The notes: a model not told the origin generated them from the sequence alone. DNA of 64,000 nucleotides from Pseudonocardiaceae bacterium YIM PH 21723 (GCA_003600225.1 QZFT01000044.1:1-64000), one strand, 5' to 3'; positions 32,992 to 41,322 are shown, numbered from the stretch's first letter. Program-made: numbers and translations.

Positions 32992-34197
32992 TCAAGGCAT
33001 CGCGGGGGGACACCGGACCGATTCGGACCTGAGTAAACCGCCGCGTGGCCGCCCCTGCCCCAGAAAGTGCAGCAACGCGACCGACGTCCGCACGCCCCGC
33101 TGGAACGCGGAGACCGACAGCCGCTCGTCGGGCCCATGCATCCGGTTGTCCGGCAGCGCGAATCCCAGCAGCAACACCGGTATCCCGCGCCGGGCGAACT
33201 CCCCGACCACCGGGATCGTGCCCCCCGAACGAACAAACGACGGTGACCGCCCGAACCCCACCCGGCACGCCTGCACAGCAGCGGAAACGCCGCCCGAGAC
33301 CGAGACGGCAGGCGCCCCGGCCACGCACCGCACGGCGATCCGCACCCGCGACTCCGCCAGCAGGAACCGCCGTACCGAACGCACCACGGACGACGGTGAG
33401 AGCCCGCGCCCGAACCGGATGTCCAACGCCGCCGACGCCCGCGCCGGGATCACCCCGCCGCCGCTGCCCGCCCGCAGCGCGGTGATGACCATGCCGGGGA
33501 ACCGGTCGGCCAGCAACGCCAGCAGCCGGGACAGTTCCACCGCGGCCTGCACCACCCGCCCGCCGTAGGTGCCGGCGTGCAGATCGTAGGGCGCACCGCT
33601 GGCCGTGACCTGCAGTTTCACCGTGCCCCGCAGGGACACCGTCACCGCGGGGACCGACGGGGTGGCCATCGCGGTATCGCTGATCACCACCAGCCCCGGC
33701 CGCAGCGCGGAGAAGAACGGCATCGAGACCGCGCTGCCGATCTCCTCGGAGCCGTCGAACACGTACCGCACGTTCACCGGCAGCCGGCCGGTCCCACGCA
33801 GCCAGCTCTCGGCGGCGCAGACGTGCGCGAGCAGCTGGCCCTTGTCGTCGGAGGTGCCCCGGCCGATCAGCAGGTCACCGCGCCGGGTCGGCCGGAACGG
33901 CGGGCTGTGCCAGTCCCGCAGCGGGCCGGCGGGCTGCACGTCGTAGTGCCCGTAGACCAGCACATCCGGGTCACCGGAGCCGGTCACCACCAGCGGATGG
34001 CCGTCGGTGGGCACCAGGCGCGCGTCCCCCAGCCCGGCGCGGGACAGCCGGGCGACCAGCCACCGCGCCGCCCGCGCCACGTCCCCGGCGTGCCGGGGAT
34101 CGGCGCTGACGCTGGGGATCGCCGCGAGCGCAGCGACGTCGGCGAGGAACCGGCGTCGATGGGTCGCGGCGTACCCCAGTGCGGCGGCCAGCGTCAT
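32992..34197 (-). CDS. M20-family metallodipeptidase
   Basis: 401 residues. The di-zinc ligands of the M20/CNDP group are visible: VYGHYDVQPAG (His, and Asp in the next catalytic position), GRGTSDDKGQ (bridging Asp), DGSEEIGS (catalytic and ligand Glu), ISDTAM (Asp) and RMHGPDE (last His). A dimerisation domain lies between ~180 and 290. It would hydrolyse small peptides in the cytoplasm. The ATG overlaps the stop of the preceding gene (ATGA), tying it into the acidic-repeat operon as its last gene. Its role there is unknown; it could be a passenger or process a small peptide product. Confidence 0.9.
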   Translation of the reverse strand: MTLAAALGYAATHRRRFLADVAALAAIPSVSADPRHAGDVARAARWLVARLSRAGLGDARLVPTDGHPLVVTGSGDPDVLVYGHYDVQPAGPLRDWHSPPFRPTRRGDLLIGRGTSDDKGQLLAHVCAAESWLRGTGRLPVNVRYVFDGSEEIGSAVSMPFFSALRPGLVVISDTAMATPSVPAVTVSLRGTVKLQVTASGAPYDLHAGTYGGRVVQAAVELSRLLALLADRFPGMVITALRAGSGGGVIPARASAALDIRFGRGLSPSSVVRSVRRFLLAESRVRIAVRCVAGAPAVSVSGGVSAAVQACRVGFGRSPSFVRSGGTIPVVGEFARRGIPVLLLGFALPDNRMHGPDERLSVSAFQRGVRTSVALLHFLGQGRPRGGLLRSESVRCPPAMP

Positions 34198-35387
34198 CTC
34201 TGATGGCCGTTGGTGGTGGCCAGCCCGCTGCCCTTGTACACACCGAGCCCACCCCGGCGCGAGTACGCGGGCTTGGTCGTGGGCGTGGCGACACCGACGG
34301 GCCGGTGCTGATCCCAGGGCAGTACCCGCTCCACCTCGGTGCGGTCCGCCACCCGCAGCGACTGCGCGGAGGTGATCCACTCCTCGGCCGGTTCCGCGGC
34401 CTCCAGCAGCAGCGTCTCGAACTCGGCACGGGTGGACTCCAGCACGTGCGGGCCCGCGAGCCAGCGCAGGACCTGCCGCCCGGTGACGCCCATCCGCTGC
34501 CGGGGCGAGGTGACCAGTCGCTCGTCGAAGTAGCGGATCAGGACCTCGTCCACCACATCCCAGCCATTGGCCGCGCCGAACAGGTCCTTCACGTCCTCGG
34601 CGTTCAGGATCTTGAACGCCTCCTCCAGCAACTGCATGACCTCGACGCGCAGCACGTTGAGGTGACCGTAGGAGGTGAACTTGAGGTTGTTCCGCAGATC
34701 GAGCCCGGCCCGGCGGACCACGGCGATCGAGCCGAACGACGGGTCGTAGGCCCGCGCCCGGATCACGTCGGAGATCCGCTTGTCCCGCCAGAACAACGCG
34801 ATCTGGTTGTTCAGGTGCACGAACAGCCGGTGGAAGTCGGTGTTCGGCCGCGAGTTCGCCGAGCCGGCTCCCTTGCCGTAACCCAGGATCCGGCGGTACG
34901 CGCCGATGCGGTCCTTCTTCGTGTAGCGCAGCACATCGCGCCGGTCGAACCGGTACAGCCCGTACGCGCCGGTGCCGTCGGACAGCCGGATCGCGCCACC
35001 CTGGAACAGTTCCTGCAGCTTGTGCACCACGCGGAACACACCGATCCGCTCGTGCTGGTACAGGTAGTAGAGGTCGCCGACCGCCAGGATGCGCTCGGAG
35101 GCGACGTTCTCGTCGTAGCTCTCCACCCCACGCGGCAGGCTCGTCTGCCCCAGGGCGGTCGCCGCCTGCGGACCGATGCCGACCAGCTGTCCCAGACCGC
35201 CGTCCGGCGCCGAAGGTTTGGCGCGTTCCGCGGTCTCCACGCCCTCCAGCATGTCGTCGATCTGCCGGATGAGCGCGTCCGCGAGCTGCGGGTTGACCGT
35301 CAGCTCACCGGCGAGCTTGTTGGCGACCTGGCCACGCAGTGCCGCGACCCGGTCGAAAAGCTCCTTGTACTCCTTCTCCGTAGCCAT
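34194..35387 (-). CDS. Unrecognised protein of the acidic-repeat operon (gene 5)
   Basis: 397 residues, no family recognised. Mostly helical, soluble, no signal peptide. Notable blocks: an N-terminal coiled region (KEYKELFDRVAALRGQVANK), GDLYYLYQHERIGVFRVVHK, TDFHRLFVHLNNQIALFWRD and RNNLKFTSYGHLNVLRVEVM. The C-terminus is basic and flexible (SRRGGLGVYKGSGLATTNG). It starts 15 bases after the previous gene and overlaps the M20 gene by four, so it is made in step with both. I infer a structural or scaffold role from the lack of catalytic motifs; this is weak. Confidence 0.8.
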   Translation of the reverse strand: MATEKEYKELFDRVAALRGQVANKLAGELTVNPQLADALIRQIDDMLEGVETAERAKPSAPDGGLGQLVGIGPQAATALGQTSLPRGVESYDENVASERILAVGDLYYLYQHERIGVFRVVHKLQELFQGGAIRLSDGTGAYGLYRFDRRDVLRYTKKDRIGAYRRILGYGKGAGSANSRPNTDFHRLFVHLNNQIALFWRDKRISDVIRARAYDPSFGSIAVVRRAGLDLRNNLKFTSYGHLNVLRVEVMQLLEEAFKILNAEDVKDLFGAANGWDVVDEVLIRYFDERLVTSPRQRMGVTGRQVLRWLAGPHVLESTRAEFETLLLEAAEPAEEWITSAQSLRVADRTEVERVLPWDQHRPVGVATPTTKPAYSRRGGLGVYKGSGLATTNGHQR

Positions 35388-35402
35388 CTCGACCCCCTCC
35401 CG

Positions 35403-36761
35403 TTAGCTGCGGGACCGCTTGGTCCGTGTTGCTTCTTCTGCTGACATCTCGGCGCGCAGCCGCGCCACCAGCTGCTGGATCAGCGAGTCGGAGAACTGCG
35501 CGGATCCGTTCGTCTGCGATCCGTGGTGCACCTTGATCGCGATGCGGACGATCTCCTGCAGGTCGTCGTGCAGCTCGTCGATCGCGACCTGCACCCGCCT
35601 GCTGAAGTAGCCCTGCGGCAAGGTGTTCAGCGGGCTGACCGTGTCGTCCCGCTCCGGTGCGGGCCCGCGCCGCGGCAACGCCCCGACGATCTCCTCCAGC
35701 CGCTGCGCGACGGAGATGAACGCGTTGTCCACCCCGTCCTTGCCGAGCTCGGCCATCTTCTTCCCGTCGTTGACGGCGAACTCGTACACCCAGCGGGTCA
35801 GACCGCCGAGCGTGATCGAGCCACCGGCCTCCCCGGGCACCGGAACGCGCAGTACCTCGCGTTCGCCCTCGTAGATCAGCACCGAGTCCATCGCCATCCA
35901 GAGTTCCTCGACCTGACCCGCCGTCGCGGCCAGCAGCTGCGACAGCGCGATCAACGCCGGCCCGAAGAACCCCTTGCCGTCCTCGGGCGGGTTGAACGGA
36001 TCGATGTTCTTCCGGTTGCGCAGCCAGCTGTCGAACAGGGCCACGTTCCAGTCCACCAGCGTGATGAACGAGGTCTGCATCCGTTCTTCCTCGATGGTGT
36101 TGACCAGCCGGGACACCAACCCGAACTCGTCCCGCACCCGGCCGAGGTGCCCGCCGACGTTCTCGTCGGTGATCGGCCCCTCCGGGGTGCCGCCGCCGTT
36201 CACCGTGACCGCGCCGCCGGTGATCTTCACGCCCAGCAGCATCTCGAACAGCTGGTCCACCCTGGGCACCCGGATCAGCGGGCTCTCGAACTCGCCACGC
36301 AACGCCTCCATGTCCGACCGGACCAGGCTGCGGAACAGTTCCGCGTCCTGCGGGTCGAAGTCGACCTTCAGCGGCGTCAGCGAATCGAGCAGCTGGAGCG
36401 AGTCCTTCACCGCCGTGCGGGCCCGCGCGGCGAGTGAGGCCTGGCCGCCGGTGACCGCGCCGAGGTCGGCCATCACGGCGAAGCCGCGCGGCGTGTGCGT
36501 CGCCTCGGTGTGCCCCTCGACCTGTTTCAGATCGAAGCTGCCGGTCAGCGCGGACAGGAAGCCCTTGGTGTCGCCCTCGCGGAACTTCCAGCCGAGGACG
36601 TTGCTGATCGTGTCCTGGGCGAGCCTGCCGAGCTCCCCCTCGCCCCTGTTGTTCGACGTCGAAGACACCTTGCTGACGTCCCTGGTCAGGATCGGGAACG
36701 CCGCGTCGAAGTCGTTCGGCTTCTCGAGTTCGGCGCCGCGATCCCGCTGTGAGTCCGTCAT
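35403..36761 (-). CDS. Unrecognised protein of the acidic-repeat operon (gene 4)
   Basis: 452 residues, no named family recognised. Soluble. The N-terminal ~60 residues are charged and flexible, then NVLGWKFREGDTKGFLSALT, RGFAVMADLGAVTGGQASLA and DSLQLLDSLTPLKVDFDPQD. Further on are paired helices (VEELWMAMDSVLIYEGEREV) and a lysine/arginine-rich C-terminus ending TRTKRSRS. The YEGEREVLRVPVPGEAGGSI stretch may be a beta hairpin. The start ATG 36761 is preceded by AGGA. It lies 23 bases after the HExxH gene and 15 before gene 5. No catalytic residues are evident. Confidence 0.8.
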   Translation of the reverse strand: MTDSQRDRGAELEKPNDFDAAFPILTRDVSKVSSTSNNRGEGELGRLAQDTISNVLGWKFREGDTKGFLSALTGSFDLKQVEGHTEATHTPRGFAVMADLGAVTGGQASLAARARTAVKDSLQLLDSLTPLKVDFDPQDAELFRSLVRSDMEALRGEFESPLIRVPRVDQLFEMLLGVKITGGAVTVNGGGTPEGPITDENVGGHLGRVRDEFGLVSRLVNTIEEERMQTSFITLVDWNVALFDSWLRNRKNIDPFNPPEDGKGFFGPALIALSQLLAATAGQVEELWMAMDSVLIYEGEREVLRVPVPGEAGGSITLGGLTRWVYEFAVNDGKKMAELGKDGVDNAFISVAQRLEEIVGALPRRGPAPERDDTVSPLNTLPQGYFSRRVQVAIDELHDDLQEIVRIAIKVHHGSQTNGSAQFSDSLIQQLVARLRAEMSAEEATRTKRSRS

Positions 36762-36784
36762 CGTCCTGTTTCCCCCTTCATGCG

Positions 36785-38104
36785 TTATCGCGACCCTCTG
36801 CCCAATTCGGCGAAGAAGTTGCGCATCAGCTGTTCCGGACTCGCCAGTTCCCGCTCCACGGCGCAGCGCACGGCGCCGATCAGGAATCGCTCGGGTACGA
36901 CACCGGGGTCGATCCCGCGGGCGAGCCGGCCCGCAGCCTCCTCGATCATGGTCTGCTCCTTCGGTTCGAAGCGCAGAACCGTCGCCAGCGCCCGGTCGCC
37001 CAGTGACGGGAACCGGGTATGGCACACCGCGTCCACCACCAGCGGGACCGCCTTCCGGGCGGTCGCCAGCAGATCCGGCGGGATATCGGACCCTCGGGTA
37101 TCCGGATAGAGGGCCTTCCACGTGCGCAGATAGCTCTCGGCCTGCTCCGGGAACCCCATCCGGCGCAGCAGCTCGATGGACAGGAACGCGCGCAGGTACG
37201 GCGTCGGATGCACGCCGCCCGGCGAATAGCTCAGCGACTGCGCACGTGACCGCCCCACCACGTCGAACAGCGAACCCACCGTCTCCGGACCACCGAGCAG
37301 CAACCCGGACAGATCGGCGAAGATCTCCCGGTTCCACCTGGTCCACACGGCCGCCACCGACCGCGGCAGTCCCGCCTCCAGCAGCCGGCGCGCGATCCGG
37401 GTGGGTACCGCGCGCTGCAGCCCGAGATCGTTCTGCAGGTTGTGGCTCACCTCGTGCAGGATCGCGCCGAGGGTCCACGGGTTCAGCAGCCGGTGATACG
37501 GCAGCTGGATCAGCGGAAACGGATTGAGCTGCCGCCCGATCCGGCTGAACCTGATCCCGCGCCGGAAGGTCGCGGGGGAGAAGCCGGTCCGCAGGTAGCT
37601 GAACGGTGCGGGTGCCGGCACGGAACGAGCCGCCCCCACCCCGAGGTAGGCGTACTGGTAGCAGTCCAGCGCGATGCGATCACAGGCGACCAGCCACGGC
37701 GCGAACGCCGACTGCCGCTGGCCGAAGAGCTCGAAGTAGAAGTCCCACACCTGTTCGGTGGCCCGCACCCAGTCATGGGACCGCGACTTGAGCTTCAGCA
37801 TCGACGTGACGTTCTCCCGGCTCGGTTCCCGGACGGCCGCGCGGGCCGACACCTGCATGCGCCGGATGATCGTGCCGAGTGGCCTGCGCAGCGTGCCGAG
37901 CAGCGCGTTGACCGCCTCGACGTGTCCCCGGCTCGGCCCGGTGGCCGGATCGCCGAACTCGTCGACCCGGAACGGACGCAGGCCGGTACGGTGCCTGGCC
38001 ACGTTCTGCGCCTGACTGAGCATCCAGGTACGCAGGTGATCCGGTGCGCCGCCGATCTCCGGCGATGACCGGGGTGCCTGCGACGCGAGGAGCTCAGCGA
38101 CCAT
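36785..38104 (-). CDS. HExxH metallopeptidase-like protein of the acidic-repeat operon (gene 3)
   Basis: 439 residues. A zinc-binding HExxH motif is present at ~217-221 (ILHEVSHNLQ), and a candidate third ligand Glu ~39 residues later in WNREIFADLSGLLLGG, which has the E-xxx-D spacing of gluzincins. No signal peptide; an Arg-rich N-terminal half precedes the motif. The family is not recognised. It starts at 38104, overlapping the stop of the second acidic-repeat gene by one base (TAATG), so the two are produced together and the acidic protein is a natural candidate for its substrate or partner (inference). Confidence 0.75.
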   Translation of the reverse strand: MVAELLASQAPRSSPEIGGAPDHLRTWMLSQAQNVARHRTGLRPFRVDEFGDPATGPSRGHVEAVNALLGTLRRPLGTIIRRMQVSARAAVREPSRENVTSMLKLKSRSHDWVRATEQVWDFYFELFGQRQSAFAPWLVACDRIALDCYQYAYLGVGAARSVPAPAPFSYLRTGFSPATFRRGIRFSRIGRQLNPFPLIQLPYHRLLNPWTLGAILHEVSHNLQNDLGLQRAVPTRIARRLLEAGLPRSVAAVWTRWNREIFADLSGLLLGGPETVGSLFDVVGRSRAQSLSYSPGGVHPTPYLRAFLSIELLRRMGFPEQAESYLRTWKALYPDTRGSDIPPDLLATARKAVPLVVDAVCHTRFPSLGDRALATVLRFEPKEQTMIEEAAGRLARGIDPGVVPERFLIGAVRCAVERELASPEQLMRNFFAELGRGSR

Positions 38105-38721
38105 TACCGGCCCCTTCGCGACCTGGATCGGTGGGAGCGTTGCCGTTCCTGACGGAAGCCCCGCGTCACGTTCTGGCCGAGCGACTGGACCGCATTCCGG
38201 GCGGTGACCTGCCGGCCACTGGCCCACTGTTTCGTCAGGTCACGGGCGGTGCGGAAGATCGCGCCCGGCATGGCCCGCACGAGGTTGCGGGTATCCGGGT
38301 GGTGCCACAGCTTCTTGCCGACCTGGGCCACGCCCTTGATCAGCTGGGGTGCGAACCGCTTGAGTACCGGCGCCGCCTTGGGCAGCAGCCGTGCGGCCGC
38401 CGGGATCAGGGCGCCGAGGAACGCCTCCAGCTCCGCTTCGCTCTCCGCGTTCGCGGCGTTCGCGGCCAGCTGGACCATGAACTCGGCTTCGGCCGCGATG
38501 CCGAGCCTGCTCGCGCGGTGGTTGGGGTTGGCGAAGTCCTCGAACTCGAACTCGCCTTCCGCCTCGCCCTCGTATTCGCCTTCGAGCTCGTCCTCCAGCT
38601 CGCGGGCCAGGCCCTCGAACTCGCCCTCCAGCTCGAATTCGTCCTCGAACTCGCCTTCCCACTCGAACTCGGTCTCGTCCTCGAGTTCGAGCTCGCCTTC
38701 GATGGTCGGGTAACGACTCAC
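38104..38721 (-). CDS. Glu-rich repeat protein, short paralogue (gene 2)
   Basis: 205 residues in three parts. Residues ~8-63 are an almost uninterrupted alternation of Glu with Phe, Leu, Tyr or Gly (for example EGEFEDEFELEGEFEG). Residues ~94-185 form a helical domain that matches part of the neighbouring gene's protein (SEAELEAFLGA, then RTARDLTKQWASGRQVT). The last ~15 residues are nearly all Arg/Ser/Gln (basic). The chain is thus strongly dipolar. No signal peptide. The coding strand is rich in GAG/GAA, and the opposite strand shows a false hydrophobic frame. It is coupled to the HExxH gene. Function unknown. Confidence 0.85.
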   Translation of the reverse strand: MSRYPTIEGELELEDETEFEWEGEFEDEFELEGEFEGLARELEDELEGEYEGEAEGEFEFEDFANPNHRASRLGIAAEAEFMVQLAANAANAESEAELEAFLGALIPAAARLLPKAAPVLKRFAPQLIKGVAQVGKKLWHHPDTRNLVRAMPGAIFRTARDLTKQWASGRQVTARNAVQSLGQNVTRGFRQERQRSHRSRSRRGR

Positions 38722-38733
38722 GATCTCCCCCTG

Positions 38734-39759
38734 TCAGTAGTCGGCGTCGACCTGACGCACGCTGGCCGTGCGGCTCACCGGCACGGCGCCCCTGGGCACT
38801 TTGACGTTGGTGACGACCCGGACGACCTTCGAGCCGTGCGGGCCCGGCACCCGGACCGGCGTGGTGACCTGCACCGTGCGGCCACGATGTGCGTGCCCGT
38901 TGCCGTTCACCACCGGTGCGCGCAGCGGACCGGGGTAGGTCGCGACCATGCCCATCCGGTGCGCCTTCTGGACTCCGCGCGCGTGCCGGCTGAGCGCCTG
39001 ACGGGCGGCGGCCGGGTCGCCGAGTACCCGGGTGGCGTGGGCCGCGAGCACCTGTCCGACCACCGGCCTGGTCAGCTGCTTACCGGACTGGGCGTACCGG
39101 GTCAGCGTGTTCGCCGTCCGGTCCACAATGGACGGAACGATGCCGGTGTAGCGACGGGTGGCGCGATTGCGGTGCAGCAGCTCGGCGAGCACCGACGCGC
39201 CGCGGACCAGATCACCGTGCACCTGGCGCAGCGCGCGCCGGTCCCGCCTGGCCAGCAGCGTGCTCGTGGCCGCACCGACGAGCGCTTCGGCCTCACCCTC
39301 GGATTCGCTCATCGCCGCCTCGGCGGCGAGGGCCTCGGCCTGGGCCTGGGCCGGAGTGATCGGCCGGTGTTCCAGCTCCGCCTCGTACTCCTGCTCGGCC
39401 TCGCTCTCCAGCAGCATCGAGACCGCACGTCCCGCCAGGCCGCCCAGCGGCCCACCGAGCGCGGTGCCGATCATCGGCGCGGCGACCTTCGCCAGTGGCC
39501 GCAGGACCTTCAGCCCCTGGCCGGCGATCTTCCCGAGCCTGCCGAGTCCCCGGCGGAGCCCTTTGAAGAACTCCTCGCCCTCGTACTCGCCTTCGAATTC
39601 GTCCTCGTACTCGTGTGCGCCGAGCAGCGCTTCGAGCTCGCCCTCGAATTCACCCTCGTACTCGCCTTCGAGCTCCTCTTCGGCTTCGAGCTCGTGTTCG
39701 TCCTCGCCTTCGCCCAGGACGGTCCCGAGGAACTGCTCGTACTCCAATTGGTGCGTCAT
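38734..39759 (-). CDS. Glu-rich repeat protein, long paralogue (gene 1)
   Basis: 341 residues. It has two Glu-rich repeat blocks (residues ~17-63, for example EGEYEGEFEGELE) and a Gly/Ala-rich helical stretch ~66-115 (APMIGTALGGPLGGLAG) that could insert into a membrane or self-associate. The helical domain at ~153-245 shared with the next gene carries SEGEAEALVGA and RTANTLTRYAQSGKQLT. A basic, His/Pro-rich C-terminus follows. ATG 39759 follows a GGGGAGGGGCC-like purine stretch. It is the first gene of the six-gene operon, divergent from a LuxR-type regulator. Function unknown. Confidence 0.85.
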   Translation of the reverse strand: MTHQLEYEQFLGTVLGEGEDEHELEAEEELEGEYEGEFEGELEALLGAHEYEDEFEGEYEGEEFFKGLRRGLGRLGKIAGQGLKVLRPLAKVAAPMIGTALGGPLGGLAGRAVSMLLESEAEQEYEAELEHRPITPAQAQAEALAAEAAMSESEGEAEALVGAATSTLLARRDRRALRQVHGDLVRGASVLAELLHRNRATRRYTGIVPSIVDRTANTLTRYAQSGKQLTRPVVGQVLAAHATRVLGDPAAARQALSRHARGVQKAHRMGMVATYPGPLRAPVVNGNGHAHRGRTVQVTTPVRVPGPHGSKVVRVVTNVKVPRGAVPVSRTASVRQVDADY

Positions 39760-39777
39760 CGTGTGGCCCCTCCCCAC

Positions 39778-39796
39778 CTGGTCGTATGCCGACCAG
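39778..39796. promoter_or_regulatory. Inverted repeat in the regulator/acidic-operon spacer
   Basis: CTGGTCG-TATGC-CGACCAG, perfect 7-base arms with 5-base spacer, 19 bases upstream of the first acidic-repeat gene and in its 5' leader. A candidate operator for the divergent LuxR-type protein, or a leader hairpin. Confidence 0.4.
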
Positions 39797-39947
39797 TGCA
39801 CTCGGGGGGCAGGAGCTGGGACAAGTCGCACATTCCGCCGTGGACTGAATGCGCTAACACACTTGTGCGTCACACGAATTGGGGATGTCGGTACGCGGCG
39901 ACTTGGCGGTTACCTGGTGTTCCACTAACGCTGGGGGAGGGCGTCAG

Positions 39948-40325
39948 ATGGATCAGCATGAACTCATGGGGGACGATCGACTACGCGCACTGTTACTCGC
40001 GCTGGTACGCCGGGTGCAGGAGATCGACCCCTCGGGCCGGGTGCCCACACTCGACATCGAAGGCTTCGGGATGCGGTTTCTGCTGCTGAGGACCGATCGG
40101 GAGCCGGACCACCAGCTCAGTCCGCGGGAGCGGGAGATCGCCAAGATGGTCGGCCTTGGCCTGACCAACAAGATGATCGCCTCGATGCTGGACATCAGCC
40201 TGTACACGGTTTCCGCCCACCTGCGGCGCATCTTCGTGAAGCTGGACGTGCAGACCCGCGCCGCCATGGTCGCGGCGCTGTCCGGCCCGGCCGGTCACCC
40301 CATGAGGCGACCGGCCCTCACCTGA
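39948..40325 (+). CDS. Short LuxR-type HTH regulator
   Basis: 125 residues. The C-terminal ~60 form a complete LuxR/GerE helix-turn-helix (LSPREREIAKMVGLGLTNKM followed by IASMLDISLYTVSAHLRRIF). The N-terminal ~60 are too short for a receiver or autoinducer domain, so the signal, if any, must come from a partner. GGGGGAGG precedes ATG 39948. It is divergent from the six-gene acidic-repeat operon and is its most likely regulator. Confidence 0.87.
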   Translation: MDQHELMGDDRLRALLLALVRRVQEIDPSGRVPTLDIEGFGMRFLLLRTDREPDHQLSPREREIAKMVGLGLTNKMIASMLDISLYTVSAHLRRIFVKLDVQTRAAMVAALSGPAGHPMRRPALT

Positions 40326-40379
40326 CTCCTTGTTCTTCGCCGGATTGGGCATCCGCATTTACCTAGCCCAGCCGGGTGA

Positions 40380-41150
40380 TTACCGGCCTTTCGCGCGCAG
40401 CGCCAGCCGACGGCGGGCCGCGCCGTTCTCGGTGAAATCGCCGGGCTCCTGGGTCGGCTGCACATCCCAGGACACCGAATTCACCTCCGGTTCCATGGAA
40501 AGCCGGGCCACCACGGCCTCCAGCTGGGAATCGTCCCGGGTCTCGGTCATCAGCGAGGCCGAGATCTCCACGCAGTCCGGGGTGCTCGACTTCCGCGAGG
40601 CCACGCCGAGCAGCTGGAACGAGCTCCCGGTCAGCGCCTGCACCATCAGCGCCCGGATGTGCGTCTCCGCCTTGCCCCGGGCGACGACCCGGAACGTGTA
40701 GTCGGTACGGGTCTCCGTACCGGAGCCGGGATTCCGGTCGACCAGACGACCGAGACCCCGCAATCCGATGTTGGAGACCAGCACCACCACGCTGCCCGCG
40801 ACGGCGGGCTTCCACAGCCCGGCGCCGGCCAGCGAGCCGATCGCGGCGGAGCACCACAGCGTGGCGGCGGTGTTCAGCCCGCGGATGTTCAACCCGTCCC
40901 GCATGATCACACCGGCGCCGAGGAAACCGATACCGGAGACGATCTGCGCCGCCACCCGGGTCGGATCGGCCGAGCCGCCGTGGAAGCCGTTGGAGCTGAG
41001 CAGCACGAAGAGGGTGGAGCCGGCCGCGACCAGCGCGTTCGTTCGCAGGCCCGCCATCCGGGCGCGGTACTGCCGCTCCAGGCCGATGACCGAGCCGAGG
41101 CCGATGCCGAGCACCAGCCGGAAGACCATGTCGAAGTCGGAAACCACCAT
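40380..41150 (-). CDS. mgtC: MgtC/SapB family membrane protein
   Basis: 256 residues. N-terminal five-helix MgtC domain with the signature SVIGLERQYRARMAGLRTNA, the GIGFLGAGVIMRDG motif and NTAATLWCSAAIG, then a soluble ACT-like C-terminal domain (ETHIRALMVQALTGSSFQLL). The family helps growth at low Mg2+ and tunes ATP or phosphate handling in pathogens; it is not itself an Mg2+ transporter. ATG 41150 has GGAGG at the correct distance; an ATG at 41171 would overlap that site. A 19-codon leader ORF lies upstream. Confidence 0.9.
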   Translation of the reverse strand: MVVSDFDMVFRLVLGIGLGSVIGLERQYRARMAGLRTNALVAAGSTLFVLLSSNGFHGGSADPTRVAAQIVSGIGFLGAGVIMRDGLNIRGLNTAATLWCSAAIGSLAGAGLWKPAVAGSVVVLVSNIGLRGLGRLVDRNPGSGTETRTDYTFRVVARGKAETHIRALMVQALTGSSFQLLGVASRKSSTPDCVEISASLMTETRDDSQLEAVVARLSMEPEVNSVSWDVQPTQEPGDFTENGAARRRLALRAKGR

Positions 41151-41219
41151 GGGGACCTCCAGGTCACGCATCCAGGATCATCCTGGTGTGGACGGGGGAT
41201 CCGCGCTGGTCGAACAGGG

Positions 41220-41279
41220 TTAAGCGTCCCAGAACGCGCGGAGAATCCGGGGTGCTCGACTAGGTCCGTCGGGACTCAT
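41220..41279 (-). CDS. Candidate mgtC leader peptide (MgtL-like)
   Basis: An ORF of 19 codons, MSPDGPSRAPRILRAFWDA, with an unusually strong ribosome site: AGGAGGTGATC, the exact complement of the 16S 3' end, eight bases before the ATG. It ends 69 bases before mgtC. The Asp/Pro-rich start resembles the E. coli mgtA leader MgtL, where low Mg2+ destabilises ribosomes on such codons and opens the downstream gene. The spacer also holds a perfect palindrome CCAGGAT-C-ATCCTGG (about 41172-41186). The regulatory role is inference. Confidence 0.55.
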   Translation of the reverse strand: MSPDGPSRAPRILRAFWDA

Positions 41280-41322
41280 CCGGATCACCTCCTCGCGTGG
41301 TTTTTTCGGCCGCCCGAACAAA

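Noticed and set aside
38044-40089. A plus-strand frame coding very hydrophobic Leu/Phe/Ala-rich repeats that look like membrane helices
   Set aside because: This is the reverse complement of the GAG/GAA-rich Glu repeats (giving CTC/TTC codons). The minus-strand genes have the proper starts and coupling.
41151-41322. M-box magnesium riboswitch upstream of mgtC
   Set aside because: I could not match the M-box conserved segments; the short leader ORF explains the region better.
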